A stretch of 64,000 nt of DNA, taken from NCBI GenBank assembly GCA_028571685.1, contig CM053143.1:158962329-159026328 (forward strand), written 5' to 3'. Of the stretch, positions 33,508-45,430 are shown in pieces (position 1 is the first letter of the stretch; every line of letters begins with the position of its first letter). This stretch comes from Heterohyrax brucei (lineage: Eukaryota > Chordata > Mammalia > Hyracoidea > Procaviidae). Both the position numbers and the translations under genes were made by a program. The notes under the pieces are model-generated. The model saw only the letters and a program-made list of their open reading frames with translations, was not told the DNA's origin and ran no database searches.

Positions 33508-33906
33508 AAATATAAGATAATTACATTTGATCCTCCCATAATATATGTTGAAGTAAATATAAGACAATTAAATGTTGTCCTCCCATAATATATGTTGAAG
33601 TGCTAAGACCTATACCTAGAAATATGACCCTATTTGGGAATAGCAGTATTTTGTTGTGTTAATGAGGTCATGACAGAGTCCAAAAGATCCTAAACCTAAT
33701 CACTGCTGAAGTCTTATAAAGAGAATAGAGTAGATACAGATACATAAACAAGTTATGCCAAGGAATTTTCAAGGCTACCAGAAAGAAAGGAATCTCACCT
33801 ATAGTTGATGCCCTAATTTGGACTTCTAGCGTCTAAAACTCTGGAACAATAAACTACTGTTCTTTAAAGCTGCCCATTTGTGATAGGGCAATTCTAGCAA
33901 TTAATA
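33508..33906 (+). mobile_element. MLT1-like LTR with internal 47-bp tandem duplication
   Basis: 'gtcctcccataatatatgttg', 'atgaccctatttgggaatag', 'gttaatgaggtcatgac' and the end 'ggacttctagcgtctaaaac…aataaactac' follow the MLT1 layout. The first 47 bases (33508-33554) are duplicated at 33555-33601 with a few differences. Confidence 0.8.
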
Positions 33907-34335
33907 CAGTATGTATAGATGGAAAAACATTCCAAATTATAAAATGCATCACATGTATGTGTAAATTGTTGAAATACATTGATAATAGTAATTTAATTCA
34001 CTAGTAGTCTTTTAATAATAGATTTTAACAAATTCAAAAAATGTCTTCCATGCCCAGTTCTGTCTTCCAGACACACAACCCCAACAATAGTTCTTATCCA
34101 AACTGGATATTTCTTGTGCTCATGCAATGGAAGTGTTGTTTCTTCTACTATAATATCTCCTATACCGATCTAATAAACATGTTGTCAGGTGAAATTTCAC
34201 ACTTTTATAAAAGTTTTCATTAATTATATGAAGCATATTTATTTGCAAGCTTCCTAAAGTACTATTTGTATAACTAGTTTTTAACATTATCAGAATCAGT
34301 TGTAATTGATTAATTTTTGTTGTTCTTGTTAAACA
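33907..34335. other. Unclassified AT-rich sequence
   Basis: Nothing recognised; a 60-codon open stretch at 34041 has no family features. Confidence 0.6.
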
Positions 34336-34498
34336 AAACCAAATTCATTGCCTTTTAATCAATTCTGACTCATAGTGACCCTGTAGGACACAGTAGAACT
34401 GTTCCATAACATTTCCAAGGAGTGCCTGGTGGATTTGAACTGGTGGCCTTTTGGTTGGCAGACATAGTACTTAACCACTCAGCCACCAGAATTTCTTG
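34336..34498 (-). mobile_element. AfroSINE
   Basis: Reverse copy from 'caaattcattgccttttaatc' (tail complement) through 'aaggagtgcctggtggattt' to 'cttaaccactcagccacc'. Confidence 0.93.
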
Positions 34499-37119
34499 TT
34501 TTTATAACCATCTAGTTAGTAATTCTTCAGTGAACTACCTGATATTAAGGTTCATTCCTTATTCACGTTGGTATGTCAGTTTTTAGTGGAGGTATCTTAC
34601 CCTCAAATGGTTTACATGAAGTTATTCTAGCATTTATTATATGAAATGTGGAGTATTAAGTATTATGGGGATTTTAAAGAATACAAGGATTTTAATTTTG
34701 CATAATCACTTCTGAATTTCATCTATACTCTGGCCCACAAATAGTTAGTTCAGAGAATGGATTGTCTTAAGACAGATGTGGTGTTGCTACTGGGTCCTTT
34801 TTTTCTCAATGAGATGAAATCCATTGTTTTGATTTTTGTGAACCACCACTCACTGGTGGTCCTCTCTGGATGGAGAATGGTTTACTGGAGTGTTGGATCG
34901 TGCAGATTTTTTATCTAATTTTTTAATGTAATTTTCTTGTCTCCCTTTTTGGATCTCATATTTCTGCTTCCTTCCTTGAACCTGTTATTCCCTTATTATT
35001 CGGAACAGTATAGTTCATGTTAGAATTTTTGCTTAACTCCACAGCTAGACTTTGGGAATGTTCCACTTTTAATCCTGGGTCTTGCAGTCAGCATCACAAA
35101 ACTAGTAGAGGTTTTGAAATCCACTTCTTTTCATTCTCTTTCCTTTGACATGCAATGTGCTTTCATTGTCAGAGCAGAGAACAGTCAATAGTCCCACGGC
35201 TAATATATGCAGGGCTAATGGCAAGACTAGAAATGCAGGTCCAGAGAAAATATGTCAAAAGACTTAACATTTATAAGTAAATAAATCTAGCACATTGTTA
35301 AATGAAATATCTGGGTTTCTTTCCTTGAAAACTAGTTTTACAGATTTATGTATGTAGGTTTTTTTTTGTTTGTTTTTTTAAATATGCGTTGGGGTTAGTA
35401 AATACAAACCTAGAGTTAATTTTGCTTATACAGGCATGGGTATTCTATTGATTGGCTGGTAATTGGAAGACTAGTAAATATATAAATAATTCATAACACA
35501 TTGTCTTTTTTTTTTCTGTGCATGTTATTTGTCTTGCTTTTGTTTTAACAAAAGTAGAAATTATTTTGGTACACAAGAGTTGTGTTCATTGAATTGCAGA
35601 TATAAAAGTTTAAATGATAAAGTATAATTATTCCAAGATTTACAAATATTTAATTATTTTAACAGAAAAGGCAAATTAAAGTGAATATTTAAGTGAAAAT
35701 GTTTAAAAAAAAATCTTTCTAAAAGTCATTTTATTCTAAAAATTTACAAAATTCTGTTTATACTACCAATCAAACTGTAAACTATGTACTGAATTCCAAG
35801 CTTTCAAATAAATTGCTTAAATAAATCTGTTTTACTTACATTTGGAAATTTAAATCTCATTAAATACTAAAAATATAAAATTACTGGCAGTAATAGTTCA
35901 ATAATGTTCTTGTTGGTAAAGTAATAGACACCATGTATGGTTTTCTAGAAGTACATATGGACAAATTTAAGAAAATTTTGACTTAATGCTAGTAAATATC
36001 TCCCAGTTTCCATGTTAAACTATTATGAATATGAGGTTAAATTGTTATGTATCTCCAGAACCATGAATTAAAACACAAAGATAAGAAGTAGGAGGGAGCA
36101 GAGAATAAATGATGTCTGTCACTCCTGGAGGTGATGGTCCTTTTTTTTATCATATAAAAATACATTGATTCATATGTCTTTTCACTATTATAACAGATTC
36201 TTCTAACAAACTTTTCTACACTTTGAAACAAGGTGCATTGTTTAAATTAATAATGATAGTATAACAGCATAATTCACCTTCATGAGCCAGAGCAGAGTAA
36301 CCCTATCTTTTGAGGATATAGAGTCAATCTGTAAAGTATCATTCACTGGGACCTAAGGACTGTTAGTAATAACAGACTGTTAGTAATAACAGTGGCTATT
36401 CAGAATTACAGCCTTTTGCTGCCAGAGCTGAGGTCCAGACTCTGAGTAAAAAAGGCACCCACTTGTTCTTTTATAAATGTATTTGTGTTTGTGATATTTG
36501 GGGAGCTCTAAGGCAGGCCAGACAATCCTCTTGGCTAAATCTAAAGGCAATACTGAAAATCTTACTCTCCCCTTTTTTCAAATACCAGTAGTAACCTGAA
36601 GAATTTATAACAATGATCAGCACCTAGGACTTAATATATGTTTGAATGAATGTTATCATCGTCAGGTGATTTTAGATGTAATGCCTACTGAATAAAATGA
36701 GCAATGTCTAGTCCTGATTTGAAACTTCTATTTTTAATATCTACATGGTAGTCTCACAATTTTTACACTCCTTGCAAGCAAAGGCACTGACTGGTTTTTA
36801 TTTTTATTTTATTTATTATTTATTTATTTTTATTTTTAGGAATGCTTACACAGTGAACAGCCATAGAAGATAAACAACATACTACTCAAATGGTGGGTTT
36901 CCCTTCTCTCCAGTATAATAAGGATAGTATCATTGGCAGAAAAAAAGGAAGATATTCTAACTCTCCTCTATACAAAAATGAGTTTCCCTAACCTATGTTT
37001 GTCTCTCCTGTAGTGCTTGTGTCACCTAGTCCACTTTTCATTGTCCTATAGGAATTGAAGCTTAGAGAATCATTGTGTAATAGCAGCAACAAAAATCTGA
37101 TACTCTGATGACTACCATT
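34499..37119. other. Unclassified AT-rich sequence
   Basis: No gene recognised over 2.6 kb. It holds T-runs (about 35359 and 35504), a 17-bp tandem duplication at about 36360-36393 (actgttagtaataacag twice), and a (TTTA)n tract near 36797-36838. Confidence 0.55.
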
Positions 37120-37987
37120 ATTGCAATGCAATCTTTGACACTATCCAAAAGTCTTGTGTCTGCCAATATCCATTAAACCGGCAAGATAACTTGCTAGCTT
37201 CAAAGTAGAACAAAAATCTCAGGCCATTCATTGTTCTTGGGAGTTTGAGCAATGGGATTCAGACGAAGACGTGGATTTCTAGAGGTTAAAACATAAGGAC
37301 CTCAAACGTTTATAGATGGGGTCAGAGGTGACTCTCATGGGAATCAGCAAGGAAAAACTTAACGGAACTGTCAAGTTGCAGCAGTACATCAACAGAGAAC
37401 TGCCACAAATTGAAACTGGATTCAGAAAAGGATGTGGACAGGTGTGTGTCAGGGTTGTACCCTTTACTATATTTATTCAATCTGTATGCTGAACAACAAA
37501 ACAAAAGAAAAAACAAGAAGATGGACTATGTGAAGAAGAATGGAGCATCAGGATCGGAAGAAGACAAGCTGCATTATGCAGCCAACACAACTGATGAAGA
37601 TCGAAGACTATAGCTTTCAACATAGATTATGCTTTAACATAAGGAAAACAAAAATACTCACAATTGAACTAATAAGCAACATCATGATAAGTCAAGAAAA
37701 TATTGAAGTCATAAAGAATTTCGTGTTACTTGGATCCACAATTAAGAGCCATGGTAGTAACAGTCAAGAAATCAAAAGGTGTTTATGGCATTGGTACAAC
37801 CAGCTGTAGAGGTCATAAAAGTGCTGAAAAGCAAAGATGTCACCTTGAGACTAAGGTGTGCCCATTTCAAGCCATGTTTTCAGTCACCTCATATGCAAGT
37901 GAATACTAGAAAATGATTAAGGAAGACCAGAGAAGAACTGATGCCTTTGAGTTGTGGTGCTGGCAAAGAATACTGAATATCATGGAC
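37120..37987 (+). pseudogene. RTE (BovB-like) LINE fragment, forward arm
   Basis: Degraded reverse transcriptase. KLNGTVKLQQYINRELPQIETGFRKGCG is seen near 37355-37440, followed by a stretch corresponding to the FNLYAE/D-D region, HRLCFNIRKTKI at 37618, ISQENIEVIKNFVLLGSTI near 37690 and RRTDAFELWCWQRILNIMD at 37929-37985. It covers more of the RT domain than the other forward copies. Frame breaks are many. It stops abruptly where a reverse copy begins. Confidence 0.8.
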
Positions 37988-39540
37988 CTCAAAGTGATAT
38001 CTTTGCTTTTTAACACATTAAAGTGTTTGATTTTTTTAGCAGATTTGCCCTGTGCAATACCTTATTTTAATTTCTCTATGGCTGCTTCCATGGGGGAGGT
38101 GATTGTGGATCCACTTAAAATGAAATCTTTGATAACTTCAGTCTTTTTCTATTCATCATGATGTTGCTTTTTGGTCTAGTTGTGAGGACTTCTGTTTTCT
38201 TTATGGTGAGACTTGATGCATACAGAAGGCGTTAGCCTTTGTTCTACATTGGTCAGTGCTTTGCGTCGTGTCAGCAAGCAAGGTTTTGTCGTCCTCATAT
38301 CACAGGTTGTTTAATTGGTCTTCGTCCAATCCTGACGTCACATTTGTCATATAGTCCAGCTTCTCAGATTATTTCCTTAGCATGCAGACTAAGTGTGGTG
38401 GAAGGACACAGACCTGACACACACCTTTCTTAATTTTAAACCATGCAGTATCGCCTTGTTCCGCTTGAATGACAGTGTCTTGGCCTATGCACAGGTTCTC
38501 TATGAGCATAATGAAGTTTTTTCGGAATTCTCATTCTCTTTAAAGTTGTCTACAATTTGTCATGAACAACATAGGTGAGTACCTTAGCATAAACAATAAA
38601 ATACAATTAAATATCTTTCTGTTATTCTCTTTCTGGCAAGATGTATCTGACATCAGCGATGACATCCCTCCTCCTGTGTCCTCTTCTGAAATCTGCTTAA
38701 ATTTCTGGCCTTTCCCTACTGATGTGCTATGGCAACTGCTTTTGAGTGATCTTCTGCAACATTTTACTTGCTTGCAGTATTAATGATATTACTCATGAAT
38801 TTTCACATTTAGTTAGGTCTCCTTTATTCAGAATGGGAAAAACATATGGCACTCTTCCAGTCAGTTTGCCATGTAGCTATCCTACCAGTTTCTTCACATA
38901 GGTGAGTGAGCACTTCTAGCACTACAGCCATTTGTTGAAACCTCTTAATTAGCATTCTGTCAGTTCCTGGAGGCTTGTATTTCACCAGTGCCTTCAGTAC
39001 AGCTTCGATCTCTTCCTAATTACCTTCAGTTCTTGATCATATACTACTTCCTGAAATAGTTGAATGTCAACAGTTGTTTATGGTACAGTGACTCAGTGTA
39101 TTCCTTCCATCTATTTTTCATGCTTGCTGTATCATTCAATATTTTTCCCATAGAATCCTTCAAAATTCCAACTTAGGAATTAAATTTTTCTTTGGTGCTT
39201 TTAGATTGGGAAACCCTGGTGGCGTAGTGGTTAAGTGCTACGTCTGCTAACAAAAATGTTGGCAGTTCAAATCTGCAAGGTGCTCTTTCGGAAGTCTATG
39301 GGGCAATTCTATTCTGACCTCTAGGGTCACTATGAGTTGGACCTGACTTGATAGCAGTGCATTTACTTTTAGCTTGAGAAATGGCCAGTGTGCTCTTCCC
39401 CTTTGGTTTTCTATATCTAAGTCTTTGCACATTTTGTTAGTTTTCTTTGTCTTCTTGAGCTACCCTTACAAATCTTTTGATCAGTTCTTCTACTTCATCA
39501 TTTCTACCTTTTGCTTATTTTGCCTTTTGGTATTCTACAT
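37988..39540 (-). pseudogene. RTE (BovB-like) LINE fragment, reverse arm, split by an AfroSINE
   Basis: Begins on the + strand with 'ctcaaagtgatatctttgc', the complement of the KSKDITLK segment, and runs toward the 5' part of the element (complement of 'atgatgttgctttttggtc', 'gcagactaagtgtggtgg'). The far end near 39540 contains upstream reverse-transcriptase and linker sequence. An AfroSINE interrupts it at 39205-39365. The true RTE 3' end is missing at 37988. Its first 400 bp or so are homologous to the forward arm, giving an imperfect inverted repeat. Confidence 0.75.
39205..39365 (+). mobile_element. AfroSINE inserted in an RTE copy
   Basis: 'gggaaaccctggtggcgtag' head, tail 'gacttgatagcag'. 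The flanking cttttag at 39198-39204 and 39366-39372 is the target-site duplication; the RTE sequence continues across it. Confidence 0.95.
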
Positions 39541-39597
39541 TCAAGAGTAAGTTTCAGAGTCTCTTAAATAAATAATGGAAACACGCACTGTGTTTAA

Positions 39598-39848
39598 TTA
39601 TTGGAAGTCTCAACTTTGTTAACATATCAATTCTCTGTAATATCAATGCAATTCCAGTTAAATATCAATCAGACTTCTTGAAACTAACAGGGTGATTCTA
39701 AACCAAATGAACATGCAAAGTAAATTAGGAAAAACTCTTCTGAAAAATATTGGAGAACTCACTTGACTCTCATGATCTGTTTTTAAAACATTATTCACTA
39801 TGTTTATAAACAGTTTGGTATTCTAGATAGGAATATTCTATATCTTGT
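39598..39848 (+). mobile_element. Old L1 ORF2 fragment
   Basis: 'attggaagtctcaactttg', 'atatcaatgcaattccag' and 'agtttggtattctagatag' correspond to the ORF2p region encoding the GRLNIVKMSILPK and WYWYKNR segments of the younger copies. It is highly diverged and non-coding. Confidence 0.7.
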
Positions 39849-39902
39849 TTGTGGCAGTGGTGTGTACTTGGCAATGCATGTTAAATTTTTATATTTAAAT
39901 GA

Positions 39903-40070
39903 GATTGTTGTTGCTGCTAGGTGCCTTCAGTTACATTCCAAAGTAGAACAGCAGGAAACACTTGTGCCATCCTCATGATTGTTGTTGTGTTAGACCCCAC
40001 TGTTGCAGTTTCTTTGTGAATTCATCTGTTTGAGTGTCTTCCTCTCTTTCATTGAGCCTCCACGTTACCG
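39903..40070 (-). mobile_element. RTE 3' fragment (left part)
   Basis: 'ttgttgttgctgctaggtgc' is the complement of the RTE terminus, followed by 'accccactgttgcagtttc'. It is interrupted by an LTR and continues at 40588. Confidence 0.8.
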
Positions 40071-40587
40071 TTTCAGTCAGCTAGTGGTGCTCTGACAGAA
40101 ATATAATGAGTGGATGGCTTTAGCAAAAGAAAGTCTGTTCCTATACAATCTGGTTGGCTACAAGTCTGAATTCAGGGTATCAGTTTCAGGCGAAGGCTTT
40201 CCTTCTGTCAGCTCTGGAGGAAAGTCTTTGTGTTGTATCAGTCTTCGGTCAGGGATTACCTCGGGACAGGAACCTCAGGTCTGAAGGCTGCTCTCTACTC
40301 TGGGTGCTGCTTTCTTTATAGTGTGAGTTTCACAATTGTCTCTGTTGCTTCCCTCTCTTTTTTTTTGCCATAGGATGAAAGGATAAAAGGTGGTAGAAGC
40401 CACACTCCAGGGAAACTCCCTTAGAAGGGTGTTTGCAGTCCTACCCTAATCTTGTTTTAACATAATCATCCTGTTAGCCACAGGCAGAGGTTAGGATGTA
40501 TCACATGGGAAAATCACAAAATATTGGAAATGATGGCCAGCCAAATGGCTCCACACATTTTTGGAGGGAAACAGTTTAATCCATGAC
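40071..40587 (-). mobile_element. MaLR-like solo LTR inserted in an RTE copy
   Basis: From 'gtttcagtcagctagtggtg' to 'tttaatccatgaca'. RTE sequence flanks it on both sides (…cctccacgttac / …ctaagcatgttgtcc), so the RTE is the older element. Confidence 0.85.
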
Positions 40588-40728
40588 AATTGCTAAGCAT
40601 GTTGTCCTTCTCCAAGGACTGATCACTCCTGATAACAAATTCAAATTCAGTGAAACAAAGTCTTGCCATCCTGGCTGTCAAGGAGCACTCTGGCTATACT
40701 TCTTCTGAGACAGACTTGTTATATAAAT
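40588..40728 (-). mobile_element. RTE 3' fragment (right part)
   Basis: 'aagcatgttgtccttctcc' and 'cttgccatcctggctgtc' match the complement of the RTE reading frame seen intact at 51522-51980. Confidence 0.8.
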
Positions 40729-40964
40729 TAAACCTCAGAAATTTTACTTTTTATACTATATAAATTTGTTGCTAAAAAATGTCAAAAAATAAAAAATTGT
40801 GATTTAGATGTTCAGAGCTTATTTTCAATATTTTTTGCTTTACATTAAAACAAAAATCCTTTACAAAATGTATACACCATACAGAAGAATGTAGATAATA
40901 CAGAAAATATTGACAATATTGAGTACATTTTGTTTATTATTATTTTTACTGTCCTCCTTAATCT
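40729..40964. other. Unclassified AT-rich sequence
   Basis: Nothing recognised. Confidence 0.6.
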
Positions 40965-41532
40965 AGTGTTCCTGAAATACCGCAATTGAGTGGATTTAAC
41001 TAACAGTAGTATTTCGTATTTATTTTTTCACAGTTTGGAGGCTTGAAGTCCAAATTCAGGGTTCCAACTCTAATGGAAGGCTTTTTCTCTCTTTTGGCTC
41101 TGGGGAAAGTTCTTTATCCTTTCAGCTTGTATTCTTTGAGTCCTTGGTGATCTTCATGTGGTTTGACATCTGTATTTCCCTGTCTCTACTTGCTTCTGCA
41201 CGCCTAATCTCATTTGATATCTCAGAGGTGACTGGCTTAAACCACAATGTGGTAGGCTCTTAACATAACAAAGAAAACCCATTTCCAAACTGTATTCTGA
41301 CCCCAGCTATACCCCAAGCCCAAATACCCGGCTGTTAAGTCAATTCTGACTCACAGAGTCCCTGTAGAAGAATAGAACTGCCCCGCTTGGCTGGAGTTTC
41401 CAAGGGTAGCCTGGCAGATTTGAACTGCTGACCTTTCAGTTAGCAGCTGTAGCACCTTACAGTATAAGACATTATACAGGGGACAAGATTCACAACACAT
41501 ACTGTTGCAGGACAATCAATTCAAGTCATAAT
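40965..41532 (-). mobile_element. Diverged MaLR-like LTR interrupted by an AfroSINE
   Basis: 'gaggcttgaagtccaaattc', 'tctcttttggctctgggg' and the end 'gcaggacaatcaattcaag' resemble the reverse LTRs elsewhere, but with larger divergence and a different central part. Confidence 0.6.
41318..41463 (-). mobile_element. AfroSINE
   Basis: 'ccggctgttaagtcaattctg' tail complement, then 'agcctggcagatttgaactg' and 'gttagcagctgtagcacc'. The last part of the head is missing. Confidence 0.85.
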
Positions 41533-42351
41533 ATTTAGATTTCTTTTTTTCTTTTAGGCTACAATTATTTGACATCACAAAACTATTTGTCGTTTTCCCA
41601 GTGCTTGGCACTGTGACACACCGTAGTAAATCAAATAGTGGTTTTCAATGGAATGAGTATGCCAATATTTCCCATTAGTTAGAGCATATGCTATTTATGG
41701 GTATCATAAGATTGTCTTTAGGGACCAATTTTAAGACGGTTTGAGTTAAATTGTATAAATTTACCTTCACTATGTCAGGCGCTGAATAGCTGCTGAAACC
41801 ATTTCTGGGTCACTGTGGGAGTCCAAATGCACGGATACTTGTCTCAGAATGCTCCAATTTCCTGTCTTTGACCATGATCCCCACAGAATTTCAAAGCAGT
41901 GGATAGCGTATAAAACAACTGGCTCTCAGAAAGGGCATGCACTTGTGATAAAAGTGAATACAATTATATTTTACCTAAGTGGAGTTGATGCAATTATGAA
42001 TTGAAAAAAAGAAACTGTGAAGTCTTTCCATCGTTTTCCTTCTCACCACCACCACATCGGTGCTTTTTCCTTTTTTTCACAAATTATAAAATGGACAGAG
42101 CCTTTATCGCAGATTGCATAGCTTTTCAGGATGAGACATTTGGTGATAGTGTTCCCGAGTCCCCGGATGATGTAACACACAAGGAACATGAGGTAAATAG
42201 TATTGTCAGATTGATCAAATTATCAAAAAAAAAAAAAAATTCACTGTAACCAGAAAGAAAGTGAAATGTGGATGAAACGGGGTTGGGGGACTGAGGGGTG
42301 GGGAAGGGACTCCTTTAGCAAGCCTAACAGAACAGAAGAATAAAAGTCAAG
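41533..42351. other. Unclassified sequence with a short open stretch
   Basis: Contains an 82-codon open stretch at 42001-42249 (MDRAFIADCIAFQDETFGDS… from 42091), which ends in lysines encoded by an A-run at 42226-42239. No splice context or family match could be established. No other gene signal seen. Confidence 0.4.
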
Positions 42352-42500
42352 CTGTGGTGGCCCAGTGCTTAAACACACAGGTACTAACCAACAGGAGTGC
42401 TGTTCAGACTCACCCCGTGGCCCCACGGTAGACAGATGCGGCGGTCTGCTTTCAGAAAGACATACAGCCTTGGCAACTCAAGTTTGGAGAACGGGCAGGT
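42352..42500 (+). mobile_element. AfroSINE, long variant, 3' end decayed
   Basis: 'gtggtggcccagtgcttaaa' head and the extra block 'agatgcggcggtctgctttc' of the long variant; the 3' tail is not recognisable. Confidence 0.75.
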
Positions 42501-42618
42501 TTCTAGCACGATCATGAATGTGACTGTCTAAATCCCTTCAGCAGGGAAAGAGTATACTTATTAAATGAGACTACCAAGATAGGATTCAAATTAGATAACT
42601 GCCATACTGTATATACCC

Positions 42619-42778
42619 TCTGGAAACCCCGGTAGAGTAATGGTTAAATGCTATGGCTGCTAAGCAGAAACTCAGCAGTTCAAATCTGCCGGGCGCTCTT
42701 TGGAAACTACAATATGGTTCTACTCTGTGTGGTCACTATGAGTCAGAATTGACTCGACTGCAGTGGGTTTTATTTTGG
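42619..42778 (+). mobile_element. AfroSINE
   Basis: 'ggaaaccccggtagagtaat' to 'attgactcgactgcagtggg'. The B-box-like 'gttcaaatctg' is visible. 'tatatac' on both sides may be the target-site duplication. Confidence 0.95.
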
Positions 42779-44517
42779 TTATATACGATCTGGGACAGAT
42801 AATCAAGGTATTAACATTATTTTTAGCAACTCCTTTTTTTTTTTTTTTTTTAGTAAATTGCAACCTGTAGGGCTAAATATAGACTTGCAATTAAGTGAGG
42901 AATCTATGAATTTTGGCTGTTTAGTGAAAGCCTGGTGCCATCGCTTATTTTTGATAGTCTCAACATTGTTGTATTATGACACAAATGTCCTTAGTAAACA
43001 AACTCAGGCCATTATTAGGAAAATTCTCAGTTTTCTCCAGTAAACTTATGTAGCAATAATACCAATAATACCTACCTCACATGTGAGAATGAAATGTGCT
43101 AATCCATATGAGATATGCTACAACTGCCTGGTATGGCAAAACAGGAAGTCAATGTTAGTTTTTCTTTTCTTTTCTTTCTTTTTCTCCCTCCCCCCGCCTC
43201 CCCTCCCCCCACCCCCGTGCAAGATCCTGAAAAGGGAGTCAACCAATGAAGCAAAACCACGGCTGAACAGTATTTTCATATGTGTCATCCTTTGTAACTA
43301 ACTAAGTAAATAAATAAAAGTTCATAAGAGATATAAACGCTTTTTCACAGGTGAGAAAATTTATTTTTACTGAAACCGAGTAACTCAGAAAAAGTGATAG
43401 TCTAGTACTTGGTTGGGTCATGACTCAGAATTGGAATTCCTAGGCTAGGATAGCCTCCTGTAAGCTACAGTCTCTACTCGAGAAGTTTCTACCTTGTTAA
43501 GTTGGGGTTGGAGGGGGAGACTTCCTCCAGGCGTGGTAAGGGGTCTGATGCACCGACTGCGCTGCGCTTCCCGAGGCATGCCCTTGTACCCTGCCTTCAA
43601 TGAAACGTCTTTGGCAACTGCAGCTTCAGTGTGGCTGTAAACCTTCCAACAGCTGAGAGGCAGTTACACACCCTTCTACAGCCGGCACTCCTAAGAATCA
43701 CATTTAGATTCTAGCCGCAGCCAGAGAAAACTAAGTTAATAAGACATTACTAACCTTAAAACGTATCTGGGAAATTCAGTTAAACTTTGATGTGAAGGTT
43801 AAATTGACCTTTAACAGGACCGCTCTCTAATTTTTCTTCTTTCCCTTTTCTCTGTGTGCCTTGTCTCAATCTACCTTTCCATTTTTCATTGTCTAAGGGC
43901 ATTATTTTCATCTCTTCTCTAAGGCTTTCTCTCTTTTATCCTCTTCCTTTCAACCTAAACTTCACATATCTTATTTCCTTTAGAACATTTATTCTCTGAC
44001 CTGTCTTCTCATATTTATTTTATCCTTTTAGTCTTATATTTCTATTCTACCTCTCAGCCCTGGGACTGAGGTATTTTGGAGCACTTGTTTAAGATTCATA
44101 TAATTTTAGAGCTTGAAGGAGTCCTTGGAGATCACTTAAATTCCTTGTTTTTTTTTTTTTTTTTTTCACCGATGAGACTGCAAAAGTAGAGTAATATTTT
44201 TAAGGATGACCAATGTGTCTGGTGATTGATTGTCACTTATAAGTCTATAATTCTATGTATATATATCCTGTTACACTTGTACCTCTATCATGTTTATGTT
44301 CCTTTGGACTGCTTTGTTTTTATTATCTGCTTCAGTAGCTATTGTTGCCTATTTTTATATTTTTCTCTTTATATGTTTTGCATATTAGGTTTCTTCTTGC
44401 TGTTCTTTGCAAATTATTATTATTATTATTATTATTGGTTTGCTTTTCTTCTTAAAATAACATTAGGGTCAAGTTTTTAATGCATATTTTTCATATTTAT
44501 AGCACTACTGTCTTATT
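42779..44517. other. Unclassified sequence with simple repeats and a GC-richer block
   Basis: Holds a T-run at about 42833-42851, a pyrimidine tract (TTTTC)n then C-rich at 43157-43217, a T-run at about 44149-44166 and (TTA)n at 44413-44437. Positions about 43500-43740 are GC-richer with several CpGs and no recognised repeat. No coding gene found. Confidence 0.5.
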
Positions 44518-44668
44518 TTGGAAACCCTGGTGGCATAGTGGTTAAATGCTGTGTCTGTTAACCAAAAGAGCAGCAGTTCAAACCTGCCACATGCTCCTCA
44601 TTTCTACTCTATCCTACAGGGTCACCATGAGTCAGAAATGACTTGATGGCAGTGGGCTTGGTTTTTGG
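44518..44668 (+). mobile_element. AfroSINE with 13-bp target-site duplication
   Basis: 'ggaaaccctggtggcatag' to 'gatggcagtgggcttgg'. Flanked by ctactgtcttatt at 44505-44517 and 44669-44681, a typical L1/RTE-style duplication. Confidence 0.97.
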
Positions 44669-45292
44669 CTACTGTCTTATTGATTTTTTAATAAATCTAC
44701 AAAATTAAAAGGCACATATTACAAATATGTAACTAAATATATTCAGTTTCTTTTATTTGTTTAAGGAAAAATAGAAAGTGCTATGAGAAACAAGTATTAC
44801 TACAGCACAACTCAACTGTGATACAGAAGAATACAAGAAAGGGATTTCATGAGTTAAGGTAATGATTGTTCTTGCAATGATAGAGTGAAGGTGTTATAAA
44901 ATGAAATTTTACGAAATATCAGTTGAACAACTGAAGGCAGAAAACAAAAAGGAAAATATTTCAAAATTTCAGGTTGCAGAAATAAGTAGCATATACAAAC
45001 GTCTGATGAAGTCTGATGTTTTATGAACATTAAAGCACATCCTAACTTTTATTCAGTGAGTTAGGCAGGATGATACCTCAAAGACATGAGCAAGGTCATA
45101 CTAAGACATAGAATCTATGTTAAGGGACTTTACACTACATCATAAGAAGAATCAGAGGTCATTTAGATTAGTGGAATAAACTAGTATGATATACTCATTT
45201 TGAAATGATTATTCCAGGCACTGTGTGAAAAATGGATGGGGTTGGGGAAGAGGAAAACTACTAGAGCATTTGGATATATTTCCATTTATACC
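44669..45292. other. Unclassified AT-rich sequence
   Basis: Nothing recognised. Confidence 0.6.
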
Positions 45293-45430
45293 TTTTGCCA
45301 TCAAGTTGATTCTGAGTCACAGTGACCCCATAGGATAGATGAGAACGGTCCCACAGAGCTTCCATAGGGTGCCTGGTGGATTCTAACTGTCAGCTGCAGC
45401 TGTCAGCTGTAGCTCTTAACCACTGCATGG
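45293..45430 (-). mobile_element. AfroSINE
   Basis: 'ttgccatcaagttgattctg' to 'gtagctcttaaccactgc'. A short internal repetition 'gtcagctgcagctgtcagc' sits in the head. Confidence 0.88.

Noticed and set aside
44226-44480. Hydrophobic 84-codon frame resembling a membrane protein
   Set aside because: T-rich DNA including a (TTA)n array produces Phe/Leu/Tyr runs by chance.
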